Positions 17,746 to 26,630 of a DNA stretch of 64,000 nucleotides are shown here, one piece after another. The DNA is from Blautia sp900556555 (lineage in GTDB: Bacteria; Bacillota; Clostridia; Lachnospirales; Lachnospiraceae): the NCBI GenBank assembly GCA_964250615.1, contig CAXUGM010000008.1. One strand, given 5' to 3'. Numbering within the stretch: the stretch's first letter is position 1; every line of letters begins with the position of its first letter. Made by a program: the position numbers and the translations under genes. Below the pieces are notes generated by a model. The model worked only from the letters and a program-made list of their open reading frames with translations, was not told where the DNA came from and did not search any database.

Positions 17746-20700
17746 AGGCTCAACCTCCTGTTCAGTTTCTGTGCCTGACCGAGCTTGCTATCGATGGCTG
17801 GGAGCAGATGCCCCACCAGAGTACCATCCTCCAGATAGATGCCCTTGCTGCTGTTGGCAGCGATGACTGCGAGATACTTCTCCATGCCAGTCATATCCAG
17901 TCGGTCGGTCAGGATATTTTCAAGGTTATCGTAAAAGGCCTTCAAAGGAAGGATTGCTTCTGCACCGGCTTCACCACCAGCCATGAGCGAGCTGCCGTTC
18001 ATGCCGAAGATGGTCGGATTGGTCATGATACCACCGTTCTTGTACCACGAGATGGAAAGGTGCGGTACGCTCGGAGGAGCAATGGAAAGACTGCCGGAAA
18101 TGCTGAAGTGCGGCAATTTGATATGCGGCAGCTGCAGTTTACATCCGGAAAAGAAACCGCTTATCCTATCCAGCGCACTCTTGACCGTATTCTTGGCGGC
18201 CTCAATCGGAGTCGTGATAGCGGATTTTATGCCGTTCCACACAGAAGTCGCGGTGGACTTGATGCCATTGAACACGGAGGAGACAGTCGATTTCACGCTG
18301 TTGAATACAGTGCTGACCTTGGTCTTGATTCCATCCACGACAGTAGAGATGGCACTCTTGATGCCGTTCCATACCGTAGTAGCCGTGGATTTGATGGCGT
18401 TGAACACGGTAGTGACGGTGGTCTTTATCGAGTTGATTACTGTGGATACCTTGGTGCTGATGGCCGTCCATACTGTGGAGAACACATTCTGGATAGCAGA
18501 TAGCACGGTGGATATCACACTGGCAATCGCATTGATGACGGTGGAGACTGTATTTTTTATCGCGTTCCAAACGGAAGTGATAGTCTCCTTACAGTTCTCC
18601 CAGATGAAGCGGAATGGCAGCGTGATGATGTCGAAGGCCGCTTCAAGGATGGAGCCGAGGAACATGATGCCGGTCTGCACCACATTTTTGATGGTCTCCC
18701 ACACACCGGAGAGGAAGCTGGTGATTCCGTTCCAGATGTTCGAGAAGAAGGTGGAAACGGAAGTCCAAAGCTCACTCCAGCTGGTGCCGAACCAGCCAAG
18801 GAATACATCAGCGATACCGCGCAGGGTGTTCAGGATATTGGTGAAGGAGTTCTTGATGAAGTCCCAGATGGAACCGAAGATTTCCTTCACGCCCGTCCAT
18901 GCCTGCGACCAGTTTCCGGTAAAGATGCCGATAAAGACATCGAGCAGGCCGGTTATGACATTCAACACCACAGATAGGATGTTGGAAATCTGCTGGAAGG
19001 CACCCTCGAATACCGGCGCGAGGATAGCACAGAAACCATCCCATATCGCTTTTATCACGTCGATGATGCTGCCGAACTCAAAGCCCAGCGCATTCAAACG
19101 GTCGACGATGCCCTGACAGAAACCGGTGATGGTATCCTTTATCTTGCCCCATGTACCGAGTATCGCTTCTCGGAAGCCTTCATTGGTGTTCCAAAGATGT
19201 ACGAAGGCAGCGACGAGGACGGCGATGACTGCAACGATAGCGAGTATCGGAGCGGACATACCACCGAGCGCTGTGCCGAGCTTACCGGCAAGGCCGATGC
19301 CGTTCTGGAAGTTATACGACAGCTTCAACACACACTTGCCCAGAGAAGAAAAGGTGCGGAGCGCTGTACCGGTCTTGGAGATGACCGTGCCCAGAGCGAT
19401 AAGGAATGGGCCGATGGCAGCGACCAGAAGTCCAATCTTTACGATGGCCTCCTTGGTGCCTTCATCCATGCTGTTCAGCTTATCCACAAAGGCCTGAATC
19501 TTCGTAACGATGCTGCGGACAGCAGGCATCAGTATCTCGCCGAAGGAGATGGCAAGCTCCTGAAGCTGGCTCATCAGGATGGTGAGCTGACCGGAAAGGT
19601 TATCTTGCATGACATTCGCCATGTTCTCAGCGGCACCATCGCAGTTGTCGATGGCACTACTCAGCTTGTCGATGTCCGCAGGAGCTGCATTCATCAGAGC
19701 GAGGAAGCCGGACATGGCGTTCTTGCCGACCAGCGATTCCGCAGCATTGGCCTTTTCAGATTCGGACAGGCCCGCAAAAGCAGTACGGCAGTCGGCGAGG
19801 ATGTCCGACAAGCTCCTCATGCTGCCATCTGCATTTGTGGTAGCGACAGTGACGTCACCGATAGCGGCACCACTGATTTTGACCTCACCGGTCAGGTTAT
19901 TCATGATGGTACGGAGTGCAGTACCTGCCTGAGAGGACTTGATACCGGCATTGGCCATCAGACCGATTGCCTCTGCGGTGTCCTCAGCAGAAAAGCCCAG
20001 CGCACCTGCGATAGGCGCACAATACTTGAAGGTTTCGCCCATCATGCTGACATTGGTATTTGCATTGCTGGACGCAGCAGCGAGGATGTCAGCGAAGTGG
20101 CTGGAGTCAGATGCGGAAAGGCCAAAGGCGGTCAGGGCATCTGTTACGATGTCTGAGGTGGTCGCCAAGTCCTCACCGGAGGCTGCGGCCAGATTCATGA
20201 TACCGTCAAGGCCACCCAGCATATCCTCGGTCTTCCAACCGGCCATCGCCATGTAGTTCATCGCTTCGGCTGCTTCGGAAGCGGAGAACTTGGTCTTTTC
20301 ACCCATCTCACGAGCCTTGTCCCGGAGGGCCTGCAGGTCATCGCCGGTAGCACCAGAAACGGCAGCGACCTGACTCATCGCTGAATCGAAGTCTGCTGCC
20401 GTCTTGACTGCTGCGACACCAAGCCCACCGATAACGGTAGTGAGCGGCATCATCTTTTGGCCCGCGCTGCTGATAGAATTACCAACGGACTCCATCTTGG
20501 AGCCGATGACATCCATCTTTTCCAGCGCCGCGTTTGTCGTTGCTGCCTGTTCCTGCAGGCGGCGGAGTTCCTGTTCGGTCTCGATTATCTCACGCTGCAG
20601 GGCGTCATATTTATCTTGTCCAAGGGTGCCGTTCTCCAGCTGCTGCTTGGCCTGTTCCTGTGCCTGCTTCAGAGAGTCCAGCTTTTCCTTGGTGGCACCG

Positions 20701-20894
20701 ATTGCATCCTTCAGGAGTTTCTGCTTCTGAGAGAGCAATTCGGTGTTGGAAGGGTCGAGCTTCAGTAGCTTGTTGACATCCTTCAGAGCGGACTGTGTAG
20801 ACTTGATGGTCGTATTGACCGACTTGAGGGCCTTTTCCAGTCCTGTGGTATCGCCGCCGATTTCAACAGTGATACCCTTGATTCTGTTAGCCAT
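17742..20894 (-). CDS. Tape measure protein (TP901 family)
   Basis: 1050 residues, ATG 20894 after AAAGGAGGTG. Residues 1-125 are coiled coil. The TP901-type core spans about 135-460 (MPLTTVIGGLGVAAVKTAADFDSAMSQVAAVSGATG...). Hydrophobic segments lie near 485-520 and 545-570. The region about 780-925 is a tandem series of similar 11-to-22-residue units (TVFNAIKSTATTVWNGIKS..., STVFNSVKSTVSSVFNGIKS). It sets tail length and is injected through the tail. Size and position after the tail assembly chaperones fit a long siphovirus tail. Confidence 0.93.
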   Translation of the reverse strand: MANRIKGITVEIGGDTTGLEKALKSVNTTIKSTQSALKDVNKLLKLDPSNTELLSQKQKLLKDAIGATKEKLDSLKQAQEQAKQQLENGTLGQDKYDALQREIIETEQELRRLQEQAATTNAALEKMDVIGSKMESVGNSISSAGQKMMPLTTVIGGLGVAAVKTAADFDSAMSQVAAVSGATGDDLQALRDKAREMGEKTKFSASEAAEAMNYMAMAGWKTEDMLGGLDGIMNLAAASGEDLATTSDIVTDALTAFGLSASDSSHFADILAAASSNANTNVSMMGETFKYCAPIAGALGFSAEDTAEAIGLMANAGIKSSQAGTALRTIMNNLTGEVKISGAAIGDVTVATTNADGSMRSLSDILADCRTAFAGLSESEKANAAESLVGKNAMSGFLALMNAAPADIDKLSSAIDNCDGAAENMANVMQDNLSGQLTILMSQLQELAISFGEILMPAVRSIVTKIQAFVDKLNSMDEGTKEAIVKIGLLVAAIGPFLIALGTVISKTGTALRTFSSLGKCVLKLSYNFQNGIGLAGKLGTALGGMSAPILAIVAVIAVLVAAFVHLWNTNEGFREAILGTWGKIKDTITGFCQGIVDRLNALGFEFGSIIDVIKAIWDGFCAILAPVFEGAFQQISNILSVVLNVITGLLDVFIGIFTGNWSQAWTGVKEIFGSIWDFIKNSFTNILNTLRGIADVFLGWFGTSWSELWTSVSTFFSNIWNGITSFLSGVWETIKNVVQTGIMFLGSILEAAFDIITLPFRFIWENCKETITSVWNAIKNTVSTVINAIASVISTVLSAIQNVFSTVWTAISTKVSTVINSIKTTVTTVFNAIKSTATTVWNGIKSAISTVVDGIKTKVSTVFNSVKSTVSSVFNGIKSTATSVWNGIKSAITTPIEAAKNTVKSALDRISGFFSGCKLQLPHIKLPHFSISGSLSIAPPSVPHLSISWYKNGGIMTNPTIFGMNGSSLMAGGEAGAEAILPLKAFYDNLENILTDRLDMTGMEKYLAVIAANSSKGIYLEDGTLVGHLLPAIDSKLGQAQKLNRRLSL

Positions 20895-20909
20895 AAGGCG
20901 ACACCTCCT

Positions 20910-21074
20910 TTAGAATTTGTCGAAATCCTCCTGTGTAGCGACCTTCTGATAAGTAGCGCCATCATTGCCTTTTTCCGTCCACATATCCAGCACGAGGCCG
21001 ATAGTGAGCAGGTCAAGGTCAGAGATGGAGATGCCTATCTCGGTGCAGCGCAGGAGGAATAACGGCGTTGTCAT
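20910..21074 (-). CDS. Tail assembly chaperone extension (gpT-like), read by -1 frameshift
   Basis: 54 codons (MTTPLFLLRCTEIGISISDLDLL...DFDKF) in the -1 frame relative to the upstream chaperone gene. The frame is open upstream to the slippery site at 21095-21101 and its ATG falls exactly where the first gene ends. It has no ribosome-binding site of its own, so it is best read as the T part of a gpG/gpGT pair. The segment LLTIGLVLDMWTEK is typical of these extensions. Confidence 0.8.
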   Translation of the reverse strand: MTTPLFLLRCTEIGISISDLDLLTIGLVLDMWTEKGNDGATYQKVATQEDFDKF

Positions 21075-21448
21075 TTCCCGGCTACTGCGGCTAAGTTTTT
21101 TTTAGACTCGACCTCCGTCATGAGATTGGTTCCCCACAGCTCCAGAATCTCAGGGAGGACTTCATAGATGGAGAACATCTCGAACTGGTCGAGCCACTCA
21201 TCGATGGTGCCGGGGATGCTGTGGTCTGCATGGAACGCCATGATGTAGGCGACGTTCTCGAAAATCTCCAAATCCTCAATCTCCAGAGCGGAGCCGTCCT
21301 CGCTGGCCTTGTCCTTATAGGATTTTTCCAGCTTGGCGAGGTCTTTGAAGATGTCGCGTTTGAACTTGATACGGTAGAGGCGAGGCACCGTTGCAGAGGA
21401 ACGGAACCTGACCTCCTTGCCGCTGATAGTGAGAGTCTTTTCCAACAT
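21071..21448 (-). CDS. Tail assembly chaperone (gpG-like) with programmed -1 frameshift
   Basis: 125 residues, ATG 21448 after AAGGAGGG. It is the helical acidic chaperone found between major tail protein and tape measure. Near the 3' end the coding strand reads TCT-AAA-AAA-AAC-TTA: a slippery A-AAA-AAC heptamer inside an 8-A run (plus-strand T-run 21096-21103). A -1 slip continues into the 54-codon frame to give a gpGT fusion. Both products are normally needed in a fixed ratio for tail assembly. Confidence 0.88.
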   Translation of the reverse strand: MLEKTLTISGKEVRFRSSATVPRLYRIKFKRDIFKDLAKLEKSYKDKASEDGSALEIEDLEIFENVAYIMAFHADHSIPGTIDEWLDQFEMFSIYEVLPEILELWGTNLMTEVESKKNLAAVAGK

Positions 21449-21461
21449 AGGTCAGCCCTCC

Positions 21462-22046
21462 TTAGCCTGCGGCCTGTTCCACAGGAGTGTAAACGGTCTT
21501 GTACCAGTTCTGATAGGTCTCGGCCTCAGTGTTATCACCGGTGCGGCTCTTGACCAGACCATCGCTGCGAGGGTCGGCAGTCAGGGAGAGCTTCTCAGTA
21601 CCCGGCTCGATGCTGTCCTCCTTGGTCTCGGATTCGATGGAAGGACGAGAAGCGGAGCAGTTGTACAGGACGTGACGGATGGCACGGATATCGCCATCGA
21701 ACTCAAAGAGCAGTGCGAACTTAGCAGTCTCCATGATATCGGAATGCTCCACAAGGACACCGTTGGTGTCGAGGACTTCCTTCAGGATTTCAGTGCGGAA
21801 CCACTCAGGGATGAGAGCGATTTCCAAATCACCACTGTAGCCGTTGTTCGCAGTGGAGCGGAAGTAGACGATACCGTCCGCATAGAAAGGAGAGCTGTCG
21901 CCCTCGGCATCCAGACTGATGCTGACCGCGCCGGGGATGGCCTTCGGAGTACCGTAGGTAAAGGTACCATCTTCACCGACAGTCAGCTTGGCAGCATGGA
22001 CATTTTTCAGGTTATACTTGACCTTATTGCTTTTGTTATTAGCCAT
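21462..22046 (-). CDS. Major tail tube protein (phi13-type)
   Basis: 194 residues, ATG 22046 after TGGAGG. The pattern VKYNLKNVHAAKLTVGEDGTFTYGTPKAIPGAVSISLDAEGDSSPFYADGI is the phi13-type major tail protein fold. It polymerises around the tape measure to form the flexible tail tube. Its neighbours are the tail completion proteins upstream and the assembly chaperone downstream. Confidence 0.9.
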   Translation of the reverse strand: MANNKSNKVKYNLKNVHAAKLTVGEDGTFTYGTPKAIPGAVSISLDAEGDSSPFYADGIVYFRSTANNGYSGDLEIALIPEWFRTEILKEVLDTNGVLVEHSDIMETAKFALLFEFDGDIRAIRHVLYNCSASRPSIESETKEDSIEPGTEKLSLTADPRSDGLVKSRTGDNTEAETYQNWYKTVYTPVEQAAG

Positions 22047-22049
22047 GAT

Positions 22050-22367
22050 TTATGCCTCCATTTCAAATGTGAATAGGACTTCGTAGAGCTTTTCGCTCGG
22101 AATCCATGTTTCAGACTTCTCATAAAAAATGCCGTACTCATCCAGCACGGCCTCTACCTTCTGTTCCACCGACAAGTCCTTGAAATCGGTGTACAGCTCG
22201 ATATGCACTTCATTGACTTTGAAGTAGACCGCTCCATCTGCAGCGAAGTTGTCACTGGCCGGGAGCAGATAACAGATAAAAGGCGGTTCCGGCGATTCAC
22301 CTTCTGCAAAGTGGTCATAGGCAAAAGGGATACCGGTCGCCTGTATGATTTCCAGTAGCTTATCCAT
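22050..22367 (-). CDS. Tail terminator/completion protein
   Basis: 105 residues. Its ATG overlaps the end of the HK97-gp10-like gene by 8 bp. The pattern IPFAYDHFAEGESPEPPFICYLLP...VHIELYTDFKDLSVEQKVEAVLDEYGI matches small siphovirus tail completion proteins that cap the tail tube. The role is assigned from position between the gp10-like protein and the major tail protein plus this pattern. Confidence 0.8.
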   Translation of the reverse strand: MDKLLEIIQATGIPFAYDHFAEGESPEPPFICYLLPASDNFAADGAVYFKVNEVHIELYTDFKDLSVEQKVEAVLDEYGIFYEKSETWIPSEKLYEVLFTFEMEA

Positions 22368-22749
22368 CCTTCAGGCACCTCTCAATCTCTTGTTCCATCA
22401 TTTCGATGCCATGCTGTTCAGCGGGAGCGATATGCGCACGACCGGCAACACGGCCACCGCCACGCTTGGCATGACCAAATTCCAGCAGGTGTGCCAGCTG
22501 ATAGCGGTTCCGGGAATATACAGTGACCTCCAGACCATTGGAGGATTCCTTGGTGTTCTTCACGGCCCAGCTCTTAGCATAGGCACCTGTCCGCTGAGGA
22601 GCGGAGGCCTTAATCTCATCCCGGACGGTGTTACCGGTCTTTTTGACGGCGGCCTTTACGCCCTCGTTGGTCAGTGCAGCATATTCATCCAGCTGCTCCA
22701 TCACGGCAGCAGCGAGACCATCGATAGAAACCTTCTGTGACATGGTCAT
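22360..22749 (-). CDS. HK97 gp10-family head-tail protein
   Basis: 129 residues; the start overlaps the upstream stop (ATGA). It has the features of HK97 gp10-like proteins: an N-terminal helix, then APQRTGAYAKSWAVK and the tail YQLAHLLEFGHAKRGGGRVAGRAHIAPAEQ. It acts at the head-tail junction. Gene order connector, closure, gp10, terminator, tail tube is conserved in siphoviruses. Confidence 0.88.
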   Translation of the reverse strand: MTMSQKVSIDGLAAAVMEQLDEYAALTNEGVKAAVKKTGNTVRDEIKASAPQRTGAYAKSWAVKNTKESSNGLEVTVYSRNRYQLAHLLEFGHAKRGGGRVAGRAHIAPAEQHGIEMMEQEIERCLKDG

Positions 22750-23078
22750 CGCCTCGCTTTCTGGCAGCAGAGCTTGATGCTCTTGCGCTTGTAGTTCATG
22801 TGGTCGACAGCGGTGATATCATAAAGCTCACCACCGAACTGGACGCGGAAGCCGGTGGAGGTGATGGCAGCGGCCTTCTTGCACCAGCGGATGGTGAAAT
22901 CGACCTTGCTATCATCTACCACCAGTCCGGCATCTGTTTCTTCCTTACCGGCCTCAGCGCTTATAGTCGCATAGCAGGTGTAGTATTCTGTCCAGAGATT
23001 TTTGTGGTTACCGATGGCATCTGTGACCACCTCATTCTTGGAGATGAAGATACGGACGTTCAGCAATTCGATGTTCAT
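22746..23078 (-). CDS. Head closure/adaptor protein
   Basis: 110 residues from ATG 23078, which shares its A with the upstream stop (TGATG); a longer frame would overlap needlessly. The beta-rich sequence with a central W-x-E-Y-Y-T-C-Y-A-T-I-S core and C-terminal GGELYDITAVDHMNYKRKSIKLCCQK is typical of SPP1 gp16-type head closure proteins. Confidence 0.82.
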   Translation of the reverse strand: MNIELLNVRIFISKNEVVTDAIGNHKNLWTEYYTCYATISAEAGKEETDAGLVVDDSKVDFTIRWCKKAAAITSTGFRVQFGGELYDITAVDHMNYKRKSIKLCCQKARR

Positions 23079-23353
23079 CAGAATCCCTCCTGTCTGCATC
23101 CGAACAGTAAGGCTCGGAGCGTGAGTGTCAGTGCTTTGTGGTCAGCCTCCTCACGATGCTCATACATATAAGCCACAGCATACATGACCGCGATGCGGGC
23201 ATTTGGCTCAGCCTCGAATACTGCGACATCCGTGATACGGGCCACGTCCATACAGAGCTGCTGGCCGGAGGCAAGGAAGGCTGTCAGTAGAGCATCATCG
23301 TCATCAAAGTCCACACGGAGGTAGTTCTTGATTTCATCCAGTGTTATCAACAT
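23078..23353 (-). CDS. Head-tail connector (gp6-like)
   Basis: 91 residues. ITLDEIKNYLRVDFDDDDALLTAFLASGQQLC is the standard start of gp6-like/Phage_connect_1 adaptors, which form a ring under the portal. The gene follows the capsid gene and overlaps the head closure gene. Confidence 0.9.
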   Translation of the reverse strand: MLITLDEIKNYLRVDFDDDDALLTAFLASGQQLCMDVARITDVAVFEAEPNARIAVMYAVAYMYEHREEADHKALTLTLRALLFGCRQEGF

Positions 23354-23416
23354 AGCGATACCTCCATAAAAGAAGGCGGCCCCGCATCATACGAGGCCAC
23401 CCATGTCAGCGGTTCC

Positions 23417-24592
23417 TTACTTGGAAGCAGGCTTGACCTTCAGAATCTGGACTGCTTCAGGGAGGATGAGCTTGCCATCGACACGCTCCTTGGCAACAAA
23501 GCCAATCATGCCGTTACCGGCAAAAAGCTCGTTGAGCTGCTTGAAGGAACGAGTACCACGGTCGCCGATGTTGTAGTAGCTGTAATCACCGAAGGCGATA
23601 GCGTCCACAGGAGCGAAAGGAGAAGTATGGACTTCATAGCCGAGTAGACGGTCAGGCTCACCGTGAGTGAGAGCAGGCTGCCACATATAGGCACCGTTGT
23701 TGTCCTTGAAGGTACGGATAGTTGCGATGGTCTGGTCGTTCAGGATGAACTTGGCGTTCTTGCGGTAAGGACGCTTCAGTGCGTAGACCAGCTTCATGAT
23801 GTCGTCGGCAGTCAGAGTAGCGACAGTAGCTGCGACAGTACCACCACCGGTTGCAGCAAAGAGGCCCAGAGGCTGGCCGACACCGGTACCGTTGAGGAAG
23901 GCATCCTCCTCGGCATTGGCGAGTGCCTTACCGAACTGCTCGATGATGTAGTTCTCCAGTCTGAAGGCGTTATCATAGAGCAGCTCCTCGGTCACCTTGA
24001 TAGCGACATGGAGCTTGTGGGCGTCGAGCAGAATCTGGGAGAAGGTCGCATCAGAGAACTGGAGAGCGCCGCCTTCCTCAATCCATGCTGCAGCAGGCTT
24101 GGTAGCCGCGATGTTGATTTTGTGCTCGCCGGAAGTGGTAATCTTGTGGGCCAGCTTACGCATGATGTTCTCCTCGTCGAGGACATCGATGAGGCGGTGG
24201 TCGTACTCTTCAGGAACGAGGTAACCGCCATCTGCGTCCACGCCCTCCTGAAGGACGTTGCTTACCTGACGGAAGTTGGAGCGCATGGCAGTGAGCATGG
24301 CCTCCTTGTACGCATTGGAAGCGCGACCGGTCTTTTCCTCCGGCTGCTTGCCAGTGGTAGGCTTGGAAGTGAGAGGAGTGTTCACAGGCTTGGAAAGCTC
24401 AGCCTCCATTGCCTCCTGACGCTCCAGACGAGAGATTTCCTTGCCGAGGTCAGCGATGTGCTGCTCCATCTTGGAGTAGGTGGCGTCGTCCTCAGCAGTG
24501 AGAGTACCGTTCTCGGTACGATGAGAATCGAGAAATGCCTTAGCAGCATTCCATGCAGTGTTACGCTTTTCGCGCAGTTCAAGAATAGTCAT
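23417..24592 (-). CDS. Major capsid protein, HK97 fold
   Basis: 391 residues, ATG 24592 after TGGAGGT. Residues 1-75 are an acidic coiled coil acting as an in-line scaffold (YSKMEQHIADLGKEISRLERQEAMEAEL), usually cleaved by the prohead protease. The HK97 core runs from about 105 (VLQEGVDADGGYLVPEEYDHRLIDVLDEENIMRKLA) to the end. It forms the icosahedral shell. It lies downstream of portal and ClpP-type protease, the normal order. Confidence 0.95.
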   Translation of the reverse strand: MTILELREKRNTAWNAAKAFLDSHRTENGTLTAEDDATYSKMEQHIADLGKEISRLERQEAMEAELSKPVNTPLTSKPTTGKQPEEKTGRASNAYKEAMLTAMRSNFRQVSNVLQEGVDADGGYLVPEEYDHRLIDVLDEENIMRKLAHKITTSGEHKINIAATKPAAAWIEEGGALQFSDATFSQILLDAHKLHVAIKVTEELLYDNAFRLENYIIEQFGKALANAEEDAFLNGTGVGQPLGLFAATGGGTVAATVATLTADDIMKLVYALKRPYRKNAKFILNDQTIATIRTFKDNNGAYMWQPALTHGEPDRLLGYEVHTSPFAPVDAIAFGDYSYYNIGDRGTRSFKQLNELFAGNGMIGFVAKERVDGKLILPEAVQILKVKPASK

Positions 24593-24607
24593 AATGAGAT
24601 ACCTCCA

Positions 24608-25354
24608 TTAAATGTGATTTCGGATAAGGTTCAGTCGCTCCATCAGAGTGTCGACGGAGCGTTCGTTTACAGCAGGTTTCTGCTGGATGCGGCATTTGGC
24701 AGCCAGCTTGTCCATGAGGGAATTGGTGACAGCAGCGCGGGAAAACAGCATCGGGCCATCGGCCTTGTTCTCCACAGGTGTCTCGCCCGGACGCATCAGG
24801 ATTTCATCGGCAAAGCCTAAGTCGACCGCGGTGTGTGCATCCATCCAAGTCTCAGCGTCCATCATGTGTGACAGCTTGGCACGGCTCATACCGGTCTTAA
24901 TCTCATAGGCGTTGATGATGGATTCCTTGACCTCGTCCAGCATGGCGATGGCCTTCTGCATCTCAGTAGCGTCGCCCATCGCAACAGTGGCGGGATTGTG
25001 AATCATCAGCATCGACACCGGCGAGACCATGACCTTGGTACCGGCCATTGCGATGACAGAGGCTGCCGAAGCTGCGATGCCATCGATTTTCACGGTGACA
25101 TTGCCCTTGTAATCCATCAGCATGTTGTAAATCTGTGCTGCGGCCACGCAGTCGCCACCGGGACTGTTAATCCATACGGTGATGTCGCCGCTGCCGGAAA
25201 GCAGCTCGTCCTTAAAGAGCTTCGGAGTGACATCATCGTCAAACCAGCTCTCTTCGGCGATGGTGCCGTTCAGAAACAGTGTTCTTTCCACCATCGGTTC
25301 CTGTGTCTCCTGATTCGTCACCGTCTGATTCTTCCACTTCCAGAACTTCTTCAT
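24608..25354 (-). CDS. ClpP-related prohead protease
   Basis: 248 residues as an open frame from 25354; ATG 25294 (MVERTLFLNGTIAEESWF) is an alternative that shortens the overlap with the portal gene. The ClpP fold shows WINSPGGDCVAAAQIYNML, the nucleophile Ser in IDGIAASAASVIAMAG, and the His in VSMLMIHNPA. It processes capsid scaffold during head maturation. It lies between portal and capsid. Confidence 0.9.
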   Translation of the reverse strand: MKKFWKWKNQTVTNQETQEPMVERTLFLNGTIAEESWFDDDVTPKLFKDELLSGSGDITVWINSPGGDCVAAAQIYNMLMDYKGNVTVKIDGIAASAASVIAMAGTKVMVSPVSMLMIHNPATVAMGDATEMQKAIAMLDEVKESIINAYEIKTGMSRAKLSHMMDAETWMDAHTAVDLGFADEILMRPGETPVENKADGPMLFSRAAVTNSLMDKLAAKCRIQQKPAVNERSVDTLMERLNLIRNHI

Positions 25355-26612
25355 CGGTTTTTTCCTCCTTTCCTGCAGCGGATGAGGCTGCGAATATACC
25401 AGCGTCCTGCAGCTTGGTCATGTTGCCATTGATGAGGTACAGGTTTCCTCCAAGCTCGTCAGGAATCAGGTCGAGATTTTCAAGCTCGCGGATATCGTTT
25501 GCAGACATCCAGCCGTTCTGTCTCGCAGTGGCGTAGCCGTTCATGCGGCTCTGGTAGTCACCACGGAGCAGGCCGTCGACATTGAACTTGACAAAATAAG
25601 CAGCCTTCTCGGTCTCCGAGAGTAGTGCGCGGTTCAGGGACTGTTCCCAACGGACAATCCACGGTTCCAGCGTGTACTTCACGAATTCCAGCGATTGCTG
25701 CTCGATATTAGAAAAGCTCGACTTTTCCAAGTCGCCGACCATGTGAGGAGGCACTCGGAAGATTCGAGCTATTTCATCAATCTGAAATTTTCGGGTCTCC
25801 AGAAACTGTGCTTCATTTGGAGAGATGGCAATGGGTGTATACTTCATGCCTTCCTCCAGCACGGCGACCTTGTGGGCATTGGAACTGCCACCGAAGCCTG
25901 CGTTCCAGCTCTCACGTATCGCTTCTGGATTTTTTACGGTTCCGGGATATTCGAGGATACCGCTTGGTGTGGCACCGTTCGCAAAGAACTTAGCACCATA
26001 TTCCTCTGTCGCTATGGACAGGCCTATCGCGTTCTTGGCCATCGCAATCGGCGAGTAACCGACGAGACCATCAAAGCCGAGGCCCGGAACATGAAGGACA
26101 TCGGTAGGCTTTAGGATGACCGTGCCGCTCTTGGCAGTCGGAGCATCGGAATCCTGCATCTGATACTGATAGAACAGATGGCCCTTATCATCGCGGTCAA
26201 CGGACATACGATTTGGCATCAGCGGGTAGAGCGCTACGACCTGACCTTTTCCGTTGCGGATTATCTGGGCGTAGGCATTGCCCCACAGGAGCAGATGCGT
26301 CATCAGGGTCTCGCGGAACACGAAGGAGGTCATCTCCGGATTGGGTTCATCGTGCAGGAGTCGATAGAGCGGATGCTCCAAGGCCTTCTGCTTACTGCCG
26401 GAATCTACATATTGATACAGATGCACCGGCAAGCCAGCGATGGATTCGGACAGGATTCGGACGCAGGCATATACGGCGGTCATCTGCATGGCGGAGCGCT
26501 CGTTCACGTTCTTGCCGGAATTGCTGCCGCCGAACAGGAATCGATAGCCGCTACCGTTGGTGCTGTTTGTGGGCTTGTCCCTCGAACGGAACAGACCAGA
26601 AATGAAACTCAT
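25239..26612 (-). CDS. Portal protein (HK97 type)
   Basis: 457 residues, ATG 26612. Pattern: AMQMTAVYACVRILSESIAGLPVHLYQ, HPLYRLLHDEPNPEMTSFVFRETLMTHLLLWGNAYA and IARIFRVPPHMVGDLEKSSFSNIEQQSLEFV are diagnostic of phage portal proteins. It forms the dodecameric DNA channel. The acidic C-terminal tail overlaps the protease gene by up to 116 bp in another frame. Confidence 0.95.
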   Translation of the reverse strand: MSFISGLFRSRDKPTNSTNGSGYRFLFGGSNSGKNVNERSAMQMTAVYACVRILSESIAGLPVHLYQYVDSGSKQKALEHPLYRLLHDEPNPEMTSFVFRETLMTHLLLWGNAYAQIIRNGKGQVVALYPLMPNRMSVDRDDKGHLFYQYQMQDSDAPTAKSGTVILKPTDVLHVPGLGFDGLVGYSPIAMAKNAIGLSIATEEYGAKFFANGATPSGILEYPGTVKNPEAIRESWNAGFGGSSNAHKVAVLEEGMKYTPIAISPNEAQFLETRKFQIDEIARIFRVPPHMVGDLEKSSFSNIEQQSLEFVKYTLEPWIVRWEQSLNRALLSETEKAAYFVKFNVDGLLRGDYQSRMNGYATARQNGWMSANDIRELENLDLIPDELGGNLYLINGNMTKLQDAGIFAASSAAGKEEKTDEEVLEVEESDGDESGDTGTDGGKNTVSERHHRRRELV

Positions 26613-26630
26613 ATAATCACCGTCCTTTCC

